64,000 nucleotides of DNA, from NCBI GenBank assembly GCA_964036045.1, contig OZ038383.1, positions 69,410,588 to 69,474,587 on the forward strand. The letters run 5' to 3'. Shown one piece after another: positions 10,352-21,480 of this stretch (positions are counted from its first letter, which is position 1; the number at the start of each line of letters is the position of its first letter). The notes beneath the pieces were generated by a model. That model ran no database searches and was not told the DNA's origin. It saw only the letters and a program-made list of their open reading frames with translations. A program made the position numbers and the translations under genes. Source of the stretch: Eutreptiella sp. 'Long Island Sound 2002'. Its lineage: Eukaryota; Euglenozoa; Euglenophyceae; Eutreptiales; Eutreptiaceae.

Positions 10352-12957
10352 GTGCAGACCAGAACGAGGCCGATGGCCACCAGGCGAAGTCCTCAGATCG
10401 CGCGGGAGAAGATGTGGAAGAGGAGCCGCGGGTGTACCCAGAGCTCCACAGACGTAGGGCGCGCGAACAGCGGGGGTAAAGGGCGTCGGTGGTGGGGGAA
10501 GCGGCGACAGGGCGCAGGGCTCAGGCGCGATCCCATGTGCAGCGCAATGTCCCACAAGCCTGACCCGCAGCCCAGCCAGCCACCGGCAGTGAGGGCAGAG
10601 GTGGCCCGCATGCAGGCGGGCGCGGCCCCGCAGCCCCCCTCGCCGGCATCCTCGGCGACGTCTGCGGACGTGTCGTCGCCCTCGTCTTCGGAGAGCCCGG
10701 AGACGGTCAGGAGGGAAGGGCCTGGGGTGACAGCGCGGCAGAGGGGGGAAGGAGCCGTGGTGGGGAAGGGAGAGGGAGGGGACAAGAGAGGACAGGCGGA
10801 GGCGGGGAGGGGCAGGGCAGAGGGGGTGGCGGCAGGGGCTGAGGGGCAAGGGGAGGGGCAGGGGCAAAGGGCGGCGGAAGGGCCACGGGCGGACCCGTTC
10901 AATGTCGTAGATGTGAGGGCGGGCATGGATATGAGGAGGAGGGAGTGGAAGAGTCAGAGGGAGTCGGTAGTCGCCGACATCCTCGAGCTGTCGGAGGATG
11001 AGGGGGAGGGGGGGGGGTGGATGGCGGTGGAGGGAGGCCCAGGACAGCCGTCGGCGCCCAATGTGCCGGCGGCTGCCATGAAGTCCATCCTCCCGGAGGT
11101 GCGGAGGCAGGAGGAAGGCAAGAGCGGCCGAGGGCAGCTAGAGGCAGGGGCGGCAGGGAGCGGTGACAGCAGCGTAAGCGCCGGAGGGAGAGGGCGGACG
11201 GGCAAGGGATGGAAAGGGCAGGCAGGGACGTCGGGGGCTGTGCACGCAAAGGGACACCTGGCAGGAAAGGGGGGAAAAGGGAGTGGACGGGGGTGACAGT
11301 GGCCGCAGCCCCAACGCTCGTTCAGGCAGTCACCGCCGAGGTCGCCCCCATCGGTCAGTGCAACGGTAAGGGCGGAGGAGGAGAGGGAGGTGCGCCGCCA
11401 GCAGGCGGCGCGGTACGAGGCGCTGGCGCACGTGGAGCACCAGCGCCGTCGCCGCCAGCCCCCGGAGCAGGGACTGGACACCATTTACCAGTTGGAGATG
11501 GAGCCGGGGAGGACGGGGATGAGGGGGGGGCAGGCGGAGCAGAGCAGCGCAGCGGTGCAGGGCAGTGGTGCAGGACACGTAGAAGGCGGCAAGGGCAAGC
11601 AGGGGAAAGGAGCGAGGCAACAAGGGCTACAGGGGAAGGGACAGGGGAGGGCGGGACTCCACGGAGTAGGCGGCAAGGGACGGGGGGCGATGGGGTGACA
11701 AGGCAAGGGGCAGGGGAAGGAGAGTGGCCTTGGGTACATTGGCTCGCCGGTGTACACAGGGAAGGGAATGGGATGATGGGGAGGTGTAGTCCCGCCAGCC
11801 GTCCCACCAATCGTCCCACCATTCCTGCCGCCGCCATACCCGGCGATGGGGATGGTGTACCCGCCCCTGCCGACGTACCCGGGCATGCAGCCACAGGCGC
11901 ACATGCAGCAGCACCAGCAGGCCGGTGTAACAGCGTGGGGGGCGCAGGAGGGAAGGGAGAAGAGCACAGGAGGGCGTGGGAGAGGTTAGGGGAGGCAGAG
12001 AGGAGCCTGCGCGAGAGGGAGGCCAGGGTCAAGGGTGAGGTGGGCGGGGCGGAGGAGGGGAGGACGGAAGGGAGCGACAGGCCGCAGGGAGGGGAAGCAC
12101 AGGCAGTGGAGGAGCAACAGATGACGTGGGCGGACCTTCTGAGAGGGCAGGAGGGGGTTGCGAGGGCGGAAAGGGAGGGAGGACGACGAGGGGAGGGAAG
12201 GGGGCGGGATGATACCCCGCTGGTGCCGTTTCGACAGCCGGCTATCCCACCGGAGCAGGAGGGAGAGATGCAGGAGAGGGCATGGAGGCGGATCAGTGGG
12301 GAGGCGGCGAGGCTGGCGGACAGGGACAGGGAGGTGGCGGCGCCGGAGCGCAGGGTGCGGAAGGAGGAGGAGGCGGTGGCTCGGGGGGCCCACCGGGTCC
12401 TCCCGGATCCGGAAGGGGACACCCCCTACACGGATGTGGAGGGGCGGTCGCCGTCAGGGAAAAGGGCCAGGGAGGAGGACGAGAAGGCGGGGCAGGAAAG
12501 GGGGAAGCGGCGCAGGGGGGAGGAGCGAGGGGCAGGGGAGGCGGAGGGGGCGCCGCGGCCGGCCAGCCCCAGTCCAGAGCCAACGCCGACGGACTGGGAC
12601 TCGGAGTCCCCGCCGCCGCGGCAGTATGCGCCGCCGCCGGTGCGGAGGGGACCCGGGACGGTCGCGGGGTGGACGGAGGGGGGAATGGCGGAGCTGGCCC
12701 GCTACGTGAAGTGGGCGGGGAAGACGAGGGGAAGGCGGGAGAAGAGGGGGCCCCGCCCCCTAAGCGACCTGGTTGGCAGGGCAGGGAGGCCCAGGGAAAG
12801 GGGGCCGGAGATGGATGAGGGGCGGGAGAGGAGGATGCTGGGAGCGGCGCTCCCGGGGTTGCGCCTGGACTGTCCCCAGGAGAAGGGGAAGAAGCCCTGG
12901 GTTCAGATTCTGCGAGAGCTATTGCAGCGGGAGGGGCGGTACGGTGGCGACGCGTAG
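10352..12957 (+). pseudogene. ORF1-like GC-rich coding region in insert L
   Basis: Coding-like sequence runs in frame 2 from about 10352 to 11900 and in frame 1 from about 11970 to 12957. Frame 2 has a TGA at 11294-11296, then a helical stretch (RRQQAARYEALAHVEHQ, near 11395) and a Pro-rich segment (near 11790-11885) whose composition is hard to get by chance. Frame 1 holds a Glu/Arg-rich probable coiled coil (near 12270-12400), a basic patch (RSPSGKRAREEDEK, near 12447) and a C-terminal part ending QILRELLQREGRYGGDA. It could be a LINE ORF1 (RNA-binding gag-like protein). High GC opens frames on both strands, so the exact product is uncertain. Confidence 0.4.
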
Positions 12958-15150
12958 GGCCGGGCAGGAGCAGGAACGGGAAGCGCTAGGGGCCGGGGGC
13001 CAGGGGCGTGCGGAGGGACGGGCAGATGGGATGCGCGGAGGCGGACGCGGGGGGTCGGCAGAGGTGGAGGATGGTGAGGAGGGGATGTGACAGACACGAG
13101 GAGAGGAGGAAGGGAGCGGAGAGGTGCAGGTGCGCAGGGGAGGGCAGGGACACGGCTGAAAGTTGAGGGGGATGTGGTGATGGCGGACGCGGACGAGAAC
13201 CCCAAGCGGAGAGCACAGGGCCAGCGGCGGGGGAGAGGGGAGATGGGGCAGCGGAGTGCGGGGGCGCAGGCGAGTGCGGAGGGAGCAACCGGGCAGCGAG
13301 ACGCGGGACGTATCGTGGGTACGGCGAGCAGTGTGGGGCAGAACGAGAAGCAGACGGGCTGCAGTATCGGAATGTGGTACAGAGACGGAGCAGAGCAGAA
13401 GGTCGTGACTGGCGAGACCGGCCGGCGAAGGCGTGGAGCAGCGCTGTGCCCTTCGGGTGCAGCACGGTGCCAGGGCTCTGACTTGCAGGAGAGGCGAACG
13501 GGCAGACACATCCAATATTCCGACACGTTGGTGCCAGGGTCTTGGCTGATGGTGTGATCGGAGAGATTGCTGGGATGGGCAGGTGGCAGTGCAGGTGTAC
13601 TCGAGTCCGGTGCAGTGGAGCCACGTCTCGGTGGCGCCCCTGTGGACTGGCAGCCGGAGTGTGCGGGCTATCCGCCGACTTGGTACATGGCGGCAAAGCT
13701 CTCTGCATGACAGGATGGTGCTGCATTGAAAACATTGGACTTACGCGCGCCCTGCTCTGAGAAGTTGACCACGCCAGGCCTTGGTGGCCGCCGGCGCCAT
13801 GGGACACCTGCGAGGTGCAACGAAGTGTGAACCCTTGGTGACCGCGTCGGGTCCGAATGGGGGCGCATGTCTGCAGCTGGTCTATGCGGCTGGGCTCCAC
13901 AGTGCAAATGCAGCGAAGGGAATTCGACAAGCGTCTCCCTGACGTTCTCTGTGTTCCTTCGGCACATGCGGTGGCTCATGGTGCGTAGGAAACCAACGGC
14001 CATGCCAGTCCTCGGGCAGGGCCACAGTCCAGTCGGCAGATACACACCCCCCCCCCCCCACACAGGGCACAAGGCAACCAGGATGGGCTGAGAGACGGGG
14101 ACCGAGGGATGCACTAGGGAGGGGGAGACCCCAGGGAAAAGGGTAGGGGTAAGGGGGAGGGACAGGGGTAGAGCACGCGGGTGGCTCACAAGAGTGACAG
14201 CGCGGCTGAGACAGGGAGGGCAGACGTACAGGCAGGGTCGACAGCGAGAAGGAGAATGGGAGGGGAGACAGGCGAGAGAGGGGGCGCAGGGCAGCGGGAC
14301 AGGGGTAGCACGGAAAAGAGCAGGGGGCACACGCTGGGCACGCGGGAGCAGCGGGGAGCGCGAACACGGGAAAAAAAGAACAACAACAGCAGAACAGGCG
14401 GACACACAGGGAAGACACATAGAGGAGGCAGGGCGCGGGAGGTGGGGGGGACAGGGGGCCAACAAGGGCACAAAGGAACACTATGACTCTCACAGAGAAG
14501 CACCATGCCGATGACCCGCATTGAGCCGTACCGGCCACCCCGCCCGACCATCAGGGAACTGATGGAGGGGCGGCCGGCGGGAGAGGACGACGGGGGACTC
14601 CCCCCGAAGGGGAGTCTGGGAAGGCCTCCCAAGTCGGCCTACAGGTCGGAAGACAGGGCAGAAGCCCAGAGGCGCGTGAGGGCGCGCAAGATACAACCAT
14701 GGCGCGGGGACGATCAGCGGCGAGTACACGGAGCAGGAGAACAACACTAAGAGGGCGGGCAGGAGACAGAGGGGAGGGGAGGGTGGGAAGGAGAGAAAGA
14801 AGATACACGTACAACAACGCGAGCTAAAAGGCTGGGTCGCGAGGGAGGGGCGCTCACCTGGCATGGCCGGGGACAGCCAAGGGCCGCACCGCAGGATGGC
14901 GGTGGGACTGGTCGAGAGCACCGAACGGAACCGAGAGAGATGGCGATGCAGAGTTGTTGTGCGTGCATGCAGGGAGGAGGGAGCCACGCATAAAAAAGCG
15001 CGGCGAAAAAAAAACAACGCAAAAAACCCCCTGCAGCACCACAGGAAGACGGGACGGAAAAGGACGTGTGACTAGGGCCATCGGACGGCCCCAGGGGAAA
15101 TGGACCACATGGGAGGCGGACAGGAGTGAGGGGCGGGGGCGGGAGGGGAG
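12958..15150. other. GC-rich region without a clear gene
   Basis: Long open frames occur on both strands because stop codons are rare in this composition, but I find no recognisable motif. Purines are strongly concentrated on the plus strand until about 15.1 kb. A C run lies at 14048-14060. A short plus-strand frame at 14505-14750 (MPMTRIEPYRPPRPTIRELM) is the only one with a natural-looking start. It may be the untranslated part of insert L. Confidence 0.35.
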
Positions 15151-15623
15151 CGACCCGTGCTAGGCGCACAAAACGGTCCCCGGATGGATGAGGATCCAGT
15201 GGGCCCGCGCCACAGGGTTGCTGGCGGCCCGGTGGGGTATAAACACGGGATGAGGGATAGGATGGGGCCACACAACAGCCCAGGGGATTACGCCGGGGCC
15301 GCGGCACAGGGAAAAAGGGCGGCAAGGGAGCGACCCGTGCTAGGCGCACAAAACGGTCCCCGGATGGATGAGTATCCAGTGGGCCCGCGCCACAGGGTTG
15401 CAGGCGGCCCGCTGGGGTATAAACACGGGATGAGGGATGGGATGGGGCCGCACAACAGCCCAGGGGATTAGGCTGGGGCCGCGGCACAGGGGAAAGGGAC
15501 GGGGGCGGGAAGGGAGCGACCCGTGCTAGGCGCACAAAGCGGTCCCCGGATGGAAGAGGATCCAGTGGGCCCGCGCCACAGGGTTGCAGGCAACCCGGTG
15601 GGGTATAAACACGGGATGAGGGG
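15151..15623 (+). repeat. Three tandem ~180-bp repeats
   Basis: The units begin CGACCCGTGCTAGGCGCACA at 15151, 15331 and 15517, giving periods of 180 and 186 bp; the third copy is cut short. Each contains GGGTATAAACACGGGATGAG, a TATA-box-like string, near its centre. Tandem promoter-bearing monomers at the 5' end are known in some LINEs, so this may be a 5' untranslated array, though a 3' location cannot be excluded. Confidence 0.8.
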
Positions 15624-16412
15624 ACAAGGGGGTGGGGCGAGGAAGGGTGTGTGGCTAGGGCCGCACACCGGCCCGACGGGGTAGGGAGTCCATGGGACGC
15701 TGGGAACGGGCCGGTGCCGTGATGAAGCAAAGGGGAATGGGACATGGGATGGGCAGGGAGACCAAAGGCGCCAGGCAACAGCCCCATGGGATGGGGTAAC
15801 CAGTCGCCATGGAGTGGTGAACCATGGGCCAACCATGGGGAACCTGACCACGGGAAGTCGGGAAAATGCCCTGAACTCCGGGACGGCCGTGAGGTGTCCG
15901 CAGGGGTGAGGGCTGACCTTGAGATCCCCGGGTCAATGGCCTGAGTACACGTAGGTTCACGCATGAGCGGGACCAGGGGGAACGTGGAAAGGGTCGCCCC
16001 CTGGCCTTCAGCCGTGGATGGACGACACCCAAGTGCATCCGGGAGCCGAGTGGGTACTCCAACCCGTGAGGGATGGGGAGTGGTGGAATGTGGTTGACAG
16101 AGAGAAATGCTCCGCTGTCGGCGAGGGCTATCCACAGGAAACCCGCGTGCACGCGCCCAATAGGCTGTGCTAGGGGGGGAAGGCCGGGGGATCCTTCAAA
16201 GGGTGACCGGAAGGAGCTGAAACCGTGAGGGCAGCGACTGAAGGGAGCCTACCGCCGGTCATGCCCCAAGGGAACCTTGTTGAAGTTCTCGGCCGTGAGG
16301 TGAGACAGGGGTCGCCAGGGGAACTGATGGTGGAGAGCTCTCCTTCCCGCCAGAGGCGGCCACCATGTAAAACAAACAAGGAGATGTCAGATGAGGCTGC
16401 GGACGCGGCCGC
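15624..16412. other. 3' non-coding part of insert L
   Basis: No protein-like frame is seen. CCATGG-containing phrases recur between 15750 and 15850. The stretch ends just before the TTAC repeat. Confidence 0.4.
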
Positions 16413-16430
16413 CCTTACTTACTTACTTAC
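16413..16430 (+). repeat. (TTAC)n tail at the 3' end of insert L
   Basis: About four and a half TTAC units form the last bases before the duplicated integrase block resumes at 16431. LINE-like elements often end in such a microsatellite rather than poly(A). Retroposon R (36439-36986) ends in a related TACC repeat. Confidence 0.75.
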
Positions 16431-17728
16431 TAACACTGACTCTGAGTCTTCGCTGCCACTCCTTAATTTGTTTCCAGTGACAAGATCCAAGGCGAAATCC
16501 ACGCTCCCTCCACAACAAAAAGAACAAGGAAACTTCCTTCCTCTATGTGGATTGGACGAAGATGTACAAGGAGGACAGGTTCTTTGGGTCTGTATACCAC
16601 AAGTTGAAAGGGGACAAGCCTTACGACTCTGAAGAGACGTCTGATTTCAGGATCCAAGGCGACAAGTTATTTTGGTAAGGACGGATTTGTGTTCCTGATT
16701 GTCTAATTGACCAATATGTCAAACATTGGCATCGGAATGAGACATACCACGGACACTCCCGTGTTCTGGAGCAGGAGCTACAACACAGAGTGTACACACA
16801 GGACCTCAAGAGTGCCTGTGAGCGAGTTGCCAAAGAATGCAAGCAATGTCAGACGAACATCCCCAAGAATCAAAAGGCAGAAGGATTATTGAAGGGACTG
16901 CCAATTCCTGAGAGGTTGTTTGACAAGGTGACGGCGGATGTCTTCGAGTTGGGACAAATCTAAGAGGAATGTCTCTACACGAGGAAGCCAATCGATGGGG
17001 TTTTGTTAATTCAAGACCGCCACAGTGGCTACATCCAGGTCCTCCCTTGAAACACGAAGCATCTCACCTCTGAAATGGCTGCCAAGTGGACTGCAAGTCA
17101 GTGGATGAGTAACTGGGATGTTCCCAGTGAAATTCTCACGGACAGTGGGAAGGAGTTCATTGGGACTTGGTGGGAGAACATGTTTGCTCTATTGGGAGTT
17201 CATCATCTTCGTGCCCAAGTCTACGACCATCGAGCCCTCCCTGCTGAACACGCTGGAAGAATTCTTATCAACATTCTGAGAAAATTCCTGGCATCTGAAA
17301 AAGACTACAATTGGTTGGAGACAATTTACTGTGTCTTGAGGAGATACCATCGGACCAAGAACTACACTGGATTAAGTCCGAATGAGCTTGTTTTTGGTCG
17401 TGAGAAGATGGGTCCAGGACCAGTGATGTATCATCCAAGGCAGTGCTACGACGCCTCACAATGGTTTGAGAGGATCAAGGATTTAGAGTCCAAGTGGATC
17501 CAAGCCAAAGTGGAGAGTCAAGCAGATTGGTTGAAATTCAAAAATCAGTCGAGAACACAAGGAGTACCCTTCGAGAAAGGCCAGCAAGTTTGGCTTCGTA
17601 AGTCAGACGAGATCCTGAAGGACGACAACAAGTTGTTACCTTTGTGGGAAGGTCCATTCCAAGTCAGTGGTCAACTAAGTGAGACTAATTTCAACATTGA
17701 AGTTGAACCAGGCAGACATCAAGAAGTT
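16431..17728 (+). repeat. Right copy of the 1.3-kb direct repeat
   Basis: This copy begins immediately after the TTAC tail of insert L and matches 7284-8580. After its end the integrase continues normally, so this is the copy that stays joined to the 3' half of chromovirus B. Confidence 0.9.
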
Positions 17729-18106
17729 CATTCGAGCCGTTTGAAGGCCGAAGTACCCTGCCCGAAAAGAAGGTTCCAGCCGCTCTATTGGACTTCGAAG
17801 TACCTGAGCGACAGGAAGATGGTCACCAGCAGTTTCGAGTTGGAGAAAATCCTTGATTACAAGAAAAATGCTCGAAACAAGTGGTACTCTCTGTGCAGAT
17901 GGAAAGGATTCGGTCCAGAAGAAGACAAATGGGAGCCAGCTTCAAGCTTTATCCATGGGTATACGGACACCCTCATCAAGTTCCTGAAGAAGCACCCTGA
18001 GATTGAGCGTGAGCTCTCGCTCCTCAAGGACTGTGTCACCAAGGAAGACTTACAAGCACAAGAAGAAGCTCCAATCGTGGCAGAATCCATTCGAGACAAG
18101 ATCTGA
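16431..18106 (+). pseudogene. Integrase and chromodomain of chromovirus B, right copy
   Basis: The reading frame is constant from the start of the repeat to TGA-terminated 18106, broken by TAA 16676-16678 and TGA 17048-17050 (both private) and TAA 16961-16963 (shared with the left copy). The zinc finger (HWHRNETYH, then CKQCQ near 16840), the core Asp (ILTDSGKEF near 17132) and Glu (PAEHAGR near 17244) are present. From 17075 the frame is open for 343 codons and ends in a chromodomain: WYSLCRWKGFGPEEDKWEP (near 17882). It would bind DNA and chromatin if intact. Confidence 0.85.
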
Positions 18107-19444
18107 TCAGAATTTAAATCGCCGAAACTTTCCAAAGGGTTTACGGTCTACATATACCCTTGGCATTGAGACGAAAACAGTCCTGGCGCATCGTCTATGT
18201 GGTTCGATGAACAGATGCTCGGACATTCTGGGATCATCCTGGTCATTCTGTCCATCATTCTCATCATGGTCATCATGTGAATCATGTGCTTCATTGTAGA
18301 TGATTCCCATCGGAAGCTCCGAAAGGCCTTTATCCTCAGCCACGACGACACTCTTGTGTTTTGCTGTCGACTGTGCCCCTCTACTCGCCTTGGGAAGGAC
18401 ACGTTCGAGTTCGTGCTCATTTCAGAGATTCTGGCACATGACTAAGTCTGATGCAGTTCATGTGTTTGACGGATCTGCTGAGAATGTTATTTCAATCAGC
18501 TCTTACATTCAGACTGTTGGTTTGTTTTCCAATCGACCGCTGTCAAAGGGCTTATAAGGACCAAGTGACGACGATGGTGTTCTTAAATGTGTCGACTCGC
18601 TGCTCATCTGTGGATTGTGTTGGAATCCCCCTCAGAATCAGCTCACATTTGGCAAATTCCTGGTACCAAGCATTGGATGCTTATACATTTTGGGACTACA
18701 ATGAGTCAGTTACCCCTGGTGACTCGTACTGGATTCAGCATGAAGTCCTGGAGACGATACTGACAGTGTGGTGTACACTCACTGAGTTTTCTTGGCTATC
18801 ATTACTTTTACATGATTGGATTTCCATCATGGGGATCATCATCATCATGAGGATTTGACCTGGACTGGCTATGAATGAGAACTGGATTTCCGTTCAGCAC
18901 AACACACAGTATCTATCGACAATGAATTCGACCTATATTGGCTTGCTGCAGACTTTGCCGTCTTCAATCTGTGTGCGATTCACTGATTTTGGTCTCAATT
19001 CAGTCACATTTTGTACCATAATCTGGCATCTGGTCTCATGACTGCAAATGACACAGACCAGTTTCATATATCTTGGACTCCATGAAGGGATACCCTATTT
19101 TTTGGACGCTCGACGACATGGCGACACTCGTTTTCTGTTTTCTGACAGTGGGATGTCAGATCCTGATTTCGTCATGGATCATGGATCTTGATCATGCGTG
19201 TACATTCTTCACTCAGACTTTCAATTTTTGAGCTTTCGAGCTTGAACGAAGCTGTTTCTGTGTGCCCTAAGGTACCTATGCGTTTCATTCAAGTCGATGG
19301 CCATGGCGAAACACAGATCTCGGCACAATTTTGCTCAATTCAGCACAATTTCTCGCATTTTGTCATAGATTAGTCGGTTTTTGGTCACTTTTGCCGTTTC
19401 TTTCACTTCACTTGACCCAGTCTGACATACTAGCGTATGTTTTC
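18107..19444. other. 3' non-coding internal region of chromovirus B
   Basis: Between the integrase stop and the polypurine tract lies about 1.3 kb without a plausible gene. ATC/CAT trinucleotide-rich stretches occur near 18240-18290 and 18830. Such long 3' internal leaders are common in plant chromoviruses. Confidence 0.6.
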
Positions 19445-19454
19445 AGAGGGGGAG
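19445..19454 (+). promoter_or_regulatory. Polypurine tract of chromovirus B
   Basis: AGAGGGGGAG abuts the 3' LTR start (TGTAAC at 19455). This is the expected position and composition for the primer of plus-strand DNA synthesis. Confidence 0.85.
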
Positions 19455-19935
19455 TGTAACGGCAGCATTGACAGCACTCAATTTATACATCAATGTGATC
19501 AGAATTTCAATGATTCTCAGATGTACATTAGTGCAGTAAATGTTCCGCTTGTTTTCATGTTTTCCGTTGGCCGCCAGATGTCGCCTGTGAGCGCGCGTCG
19601 AGTCGCATTTGTCTTTCGTGATTTCCCAATCGGATTTATTTAAATTATTTCGAATGATTTCACGTTGAGTCATTATGTGCGCTGGATGCACAATGAGATT
19701 CTATGTCTGCTCCATTTTTGTAGACCGGGTTTTCTGACTATTCATATTCCACCATGGAGTTCAATGGGCTCACAAGTGCTTCGCATATGTCGCTCCCAGA
19801 GGCTGGATATGGGTCTGAAGAGGGTCAGTTGGGTTCGGAGATATCAGGGGCAGTGTCGGGCATTACGACCCCTGGGGCATCAAGGCTACAGGCTTCGCAG
19901 TTACAAGAAAGATCCGCCACTATGCAGCGGTTACA
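19455..19935 (+). repeat. 3' LTR of chromovirus B (481 bp)
   Basis: It has the same length and termini as the 5' LTR. Substitutions relative to it (for example GCAGCATTG for GCAGCAGTG near its start) indicate time since insertion. Confidence 0.93.
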
Positions 19936-21480
19936 CGACACACACACTACAGGTCCTACCCTCACTACATTGGCACCAGCCATCGAAGGATGAGCGGGCT
20001 CTGAGGCCCAAGCCCTCACCCTGGCTTGCCACTCCTACACACACACGCTACTGGGTGTTGATGATGAGGGTGTCACAGGCCCTAGTGGCCTACCTGTGAA
20101 AGGGACAAGAGAACACATGGCTACTAAGCGACTGTGGCCTAACAGGCACGCCCCTACGCGTTACCCTGTCAGGGCTTGGTGGGAAGGAATGCGCACGTTG
20201 CGTGCACTGCGTGGATGTCGAAGCTGTCATACTGCCCTCGCCTCTCCTGGCTGAGGCGCAGTTTGGTGATTGTGTTATCAGCGCCCGTTTTAGCTTGGGC
20301 AGAAAAATCCAAAGTTGCCAAAGGCAACTGCTGCTGCAACAATTCACCCTGACCTTCCCACCTGTAAAGCAAAAGCAAATGACTTGGGTTTGAGACGGAG
20401 GAACCAAGACAGCCTCCACATATTATACGCTTCTCAGGCTGCCCTATAATACGCTGTTTCCAAACCCAAGTGCAAGCAAGCAGGCTTAGAGAACTCCACC
20501 CGTCTCTCCAACCGTCCAGCCCGTTCTCTTAAAGAATGTAGGGTGGAGCCCCTGGGTAACCTAAACAAGGGTTTTACCGTGCGCAACACGCGTGGCGTAC
20601 CCTTGAATGCACCATATGCATGCACGGGTATGCACGAAGCTGTCAATCTCCTACTCTAATCATTCTTTTTTCCAACAATCCATACCACAAGCACGAACTC
20701 CACCAGGGGGTGGTCCCTCTTGGACTTACTTACCTTACCTACCGCTGGAAAGCGAAGCAAGGGAGAGAAGAAACGAGTCACAAGCCGTGCAAGCGTTTAT
20801 GCGCGCGTGTGTATGTTCTAATCACCCAATCTCACCTCTAATCATCGTGCAATCTTCTCATCTGTCCCTCTACTCTATGTTTGCGTTGCTACACTGCGCG
20901 TTCACGATGACAGGAGACAAGCAATGCGCATGCTGCATACCACGCAAACAAGACCTGTATGTTTATACCTTGTTCTTTGAATTCATATTGAGTTTCTTGA
21001 ATTCTTTCTTCTTTATTGCTCCTAGAAGCAAACGTGGAATGTCTACGTTTATTTTTCATTGTGTGTCTCGTCATTTTCTTATTATTACGTGACATACTGT
21101 TATAATCTTATTATTTCTGTCTTTTCCGCTGTCCAATTAGGATGCGCTCCGGCGCGCCGCTTTTCTCTGCGTATAAATCCAGAAATTTCTAAATTCCTGT
21201 GATGAAATAAAATTGCGTAAAAATGTGCATTTAATGCACATGGAGATTCTGGACAGGTGTGTGCCGTCACAAAAATTCTAGGCCGTCATTTGACGGATTT
21301 CGGTGTTTGCGTTGATCGTTGCATGTTTGTCAGTCTCTCAGCCCTTTGTCCTTTCTCTGCAGATATCCTGGAGCGCAAACAGTGGAGTAGGCCGTGTTCA
21401 GGACGAAAAACTGACTCCTGGACCACTGTCCTGAATCCCAAACCCCCATGAGGGTAAATTCATTTTCAACGCACTAAGGA
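19936..21480. other. Right flank of chromovirus B, probably continuing element A
   Basis: There is no convincing coding frame. It begins with CGACA, the partner of CGACG at 2081-2085. The later part has LTR-like signals: GCGTATAAATCC (near 21168) and GATGAAATAAAATTGCG (near 21201). It may contain the 3' untranslated part and LTR of element A, but no second LTR copy is present to prove it. Confidence 0.4.
21168..21179 (+). promoter_or_regulatory. TATA-box-like site
   Basis: GCGTATAAATCC follows a GC-rich stretch and precedes an A/T-rich leader. The string fits a TATA box, possibly of an LTR of element A. No transcript evidence is available. Confidence 0.3.

Larger units (their letters stand above)
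8582..16430 (+). mobile_element. LINE-like GC-rich insert L
   Basis: Base composition changes abruptly at 8582 to GC- and purine-rich sequence and returns to normal at 16431. Inside are a broken ORF2 C-terminus, an ORF1-like coding stretch, a GC-rich non-coding part, three ~180-bp tandem repeats and a terminal TTAC repeat. A 5'-truncated start and a short-tandem 3' tail are typical of non-LTR retrotransposons. The ORF order (ORF2 end before ORF1-like) is unusual for one element and suggests two copies in tandem or a composite. Confidence 0.65.
2086..19935 (+). mobile_element. Chromovirus B (full-length LTR retrotransposon with nested insert)
   Basis: This complete Ty3/gypsy-type element is bounded by two 481-bp LTRs in direct orientation. 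The internal order is primer-binding site, gag, protease, reverse transcriptase, RNase H, integrase, chromodomain, a 1.35-kb non-coding tail and a polypurine tract. It spans 17.85 kb only because of the LINE-like insert at 8582-16430 and a 1.3-kb duplication; without them it would be about 8.7 kb. The flanks CGACG and CGACA match at four of five bases, as expected for an aged 5-bp target-site duplication. All genes are broken. Confidence 0.9.

Noticed and set aside
10393-15017. Very long overlapping ORFs on the minus strand in the GC-rich insert
   Set aside because: They are open only because stop codons are rare at this composition. They read as Pro/Ser/Arg-rich low-complexity sequence and mirror better plus-strand frames.
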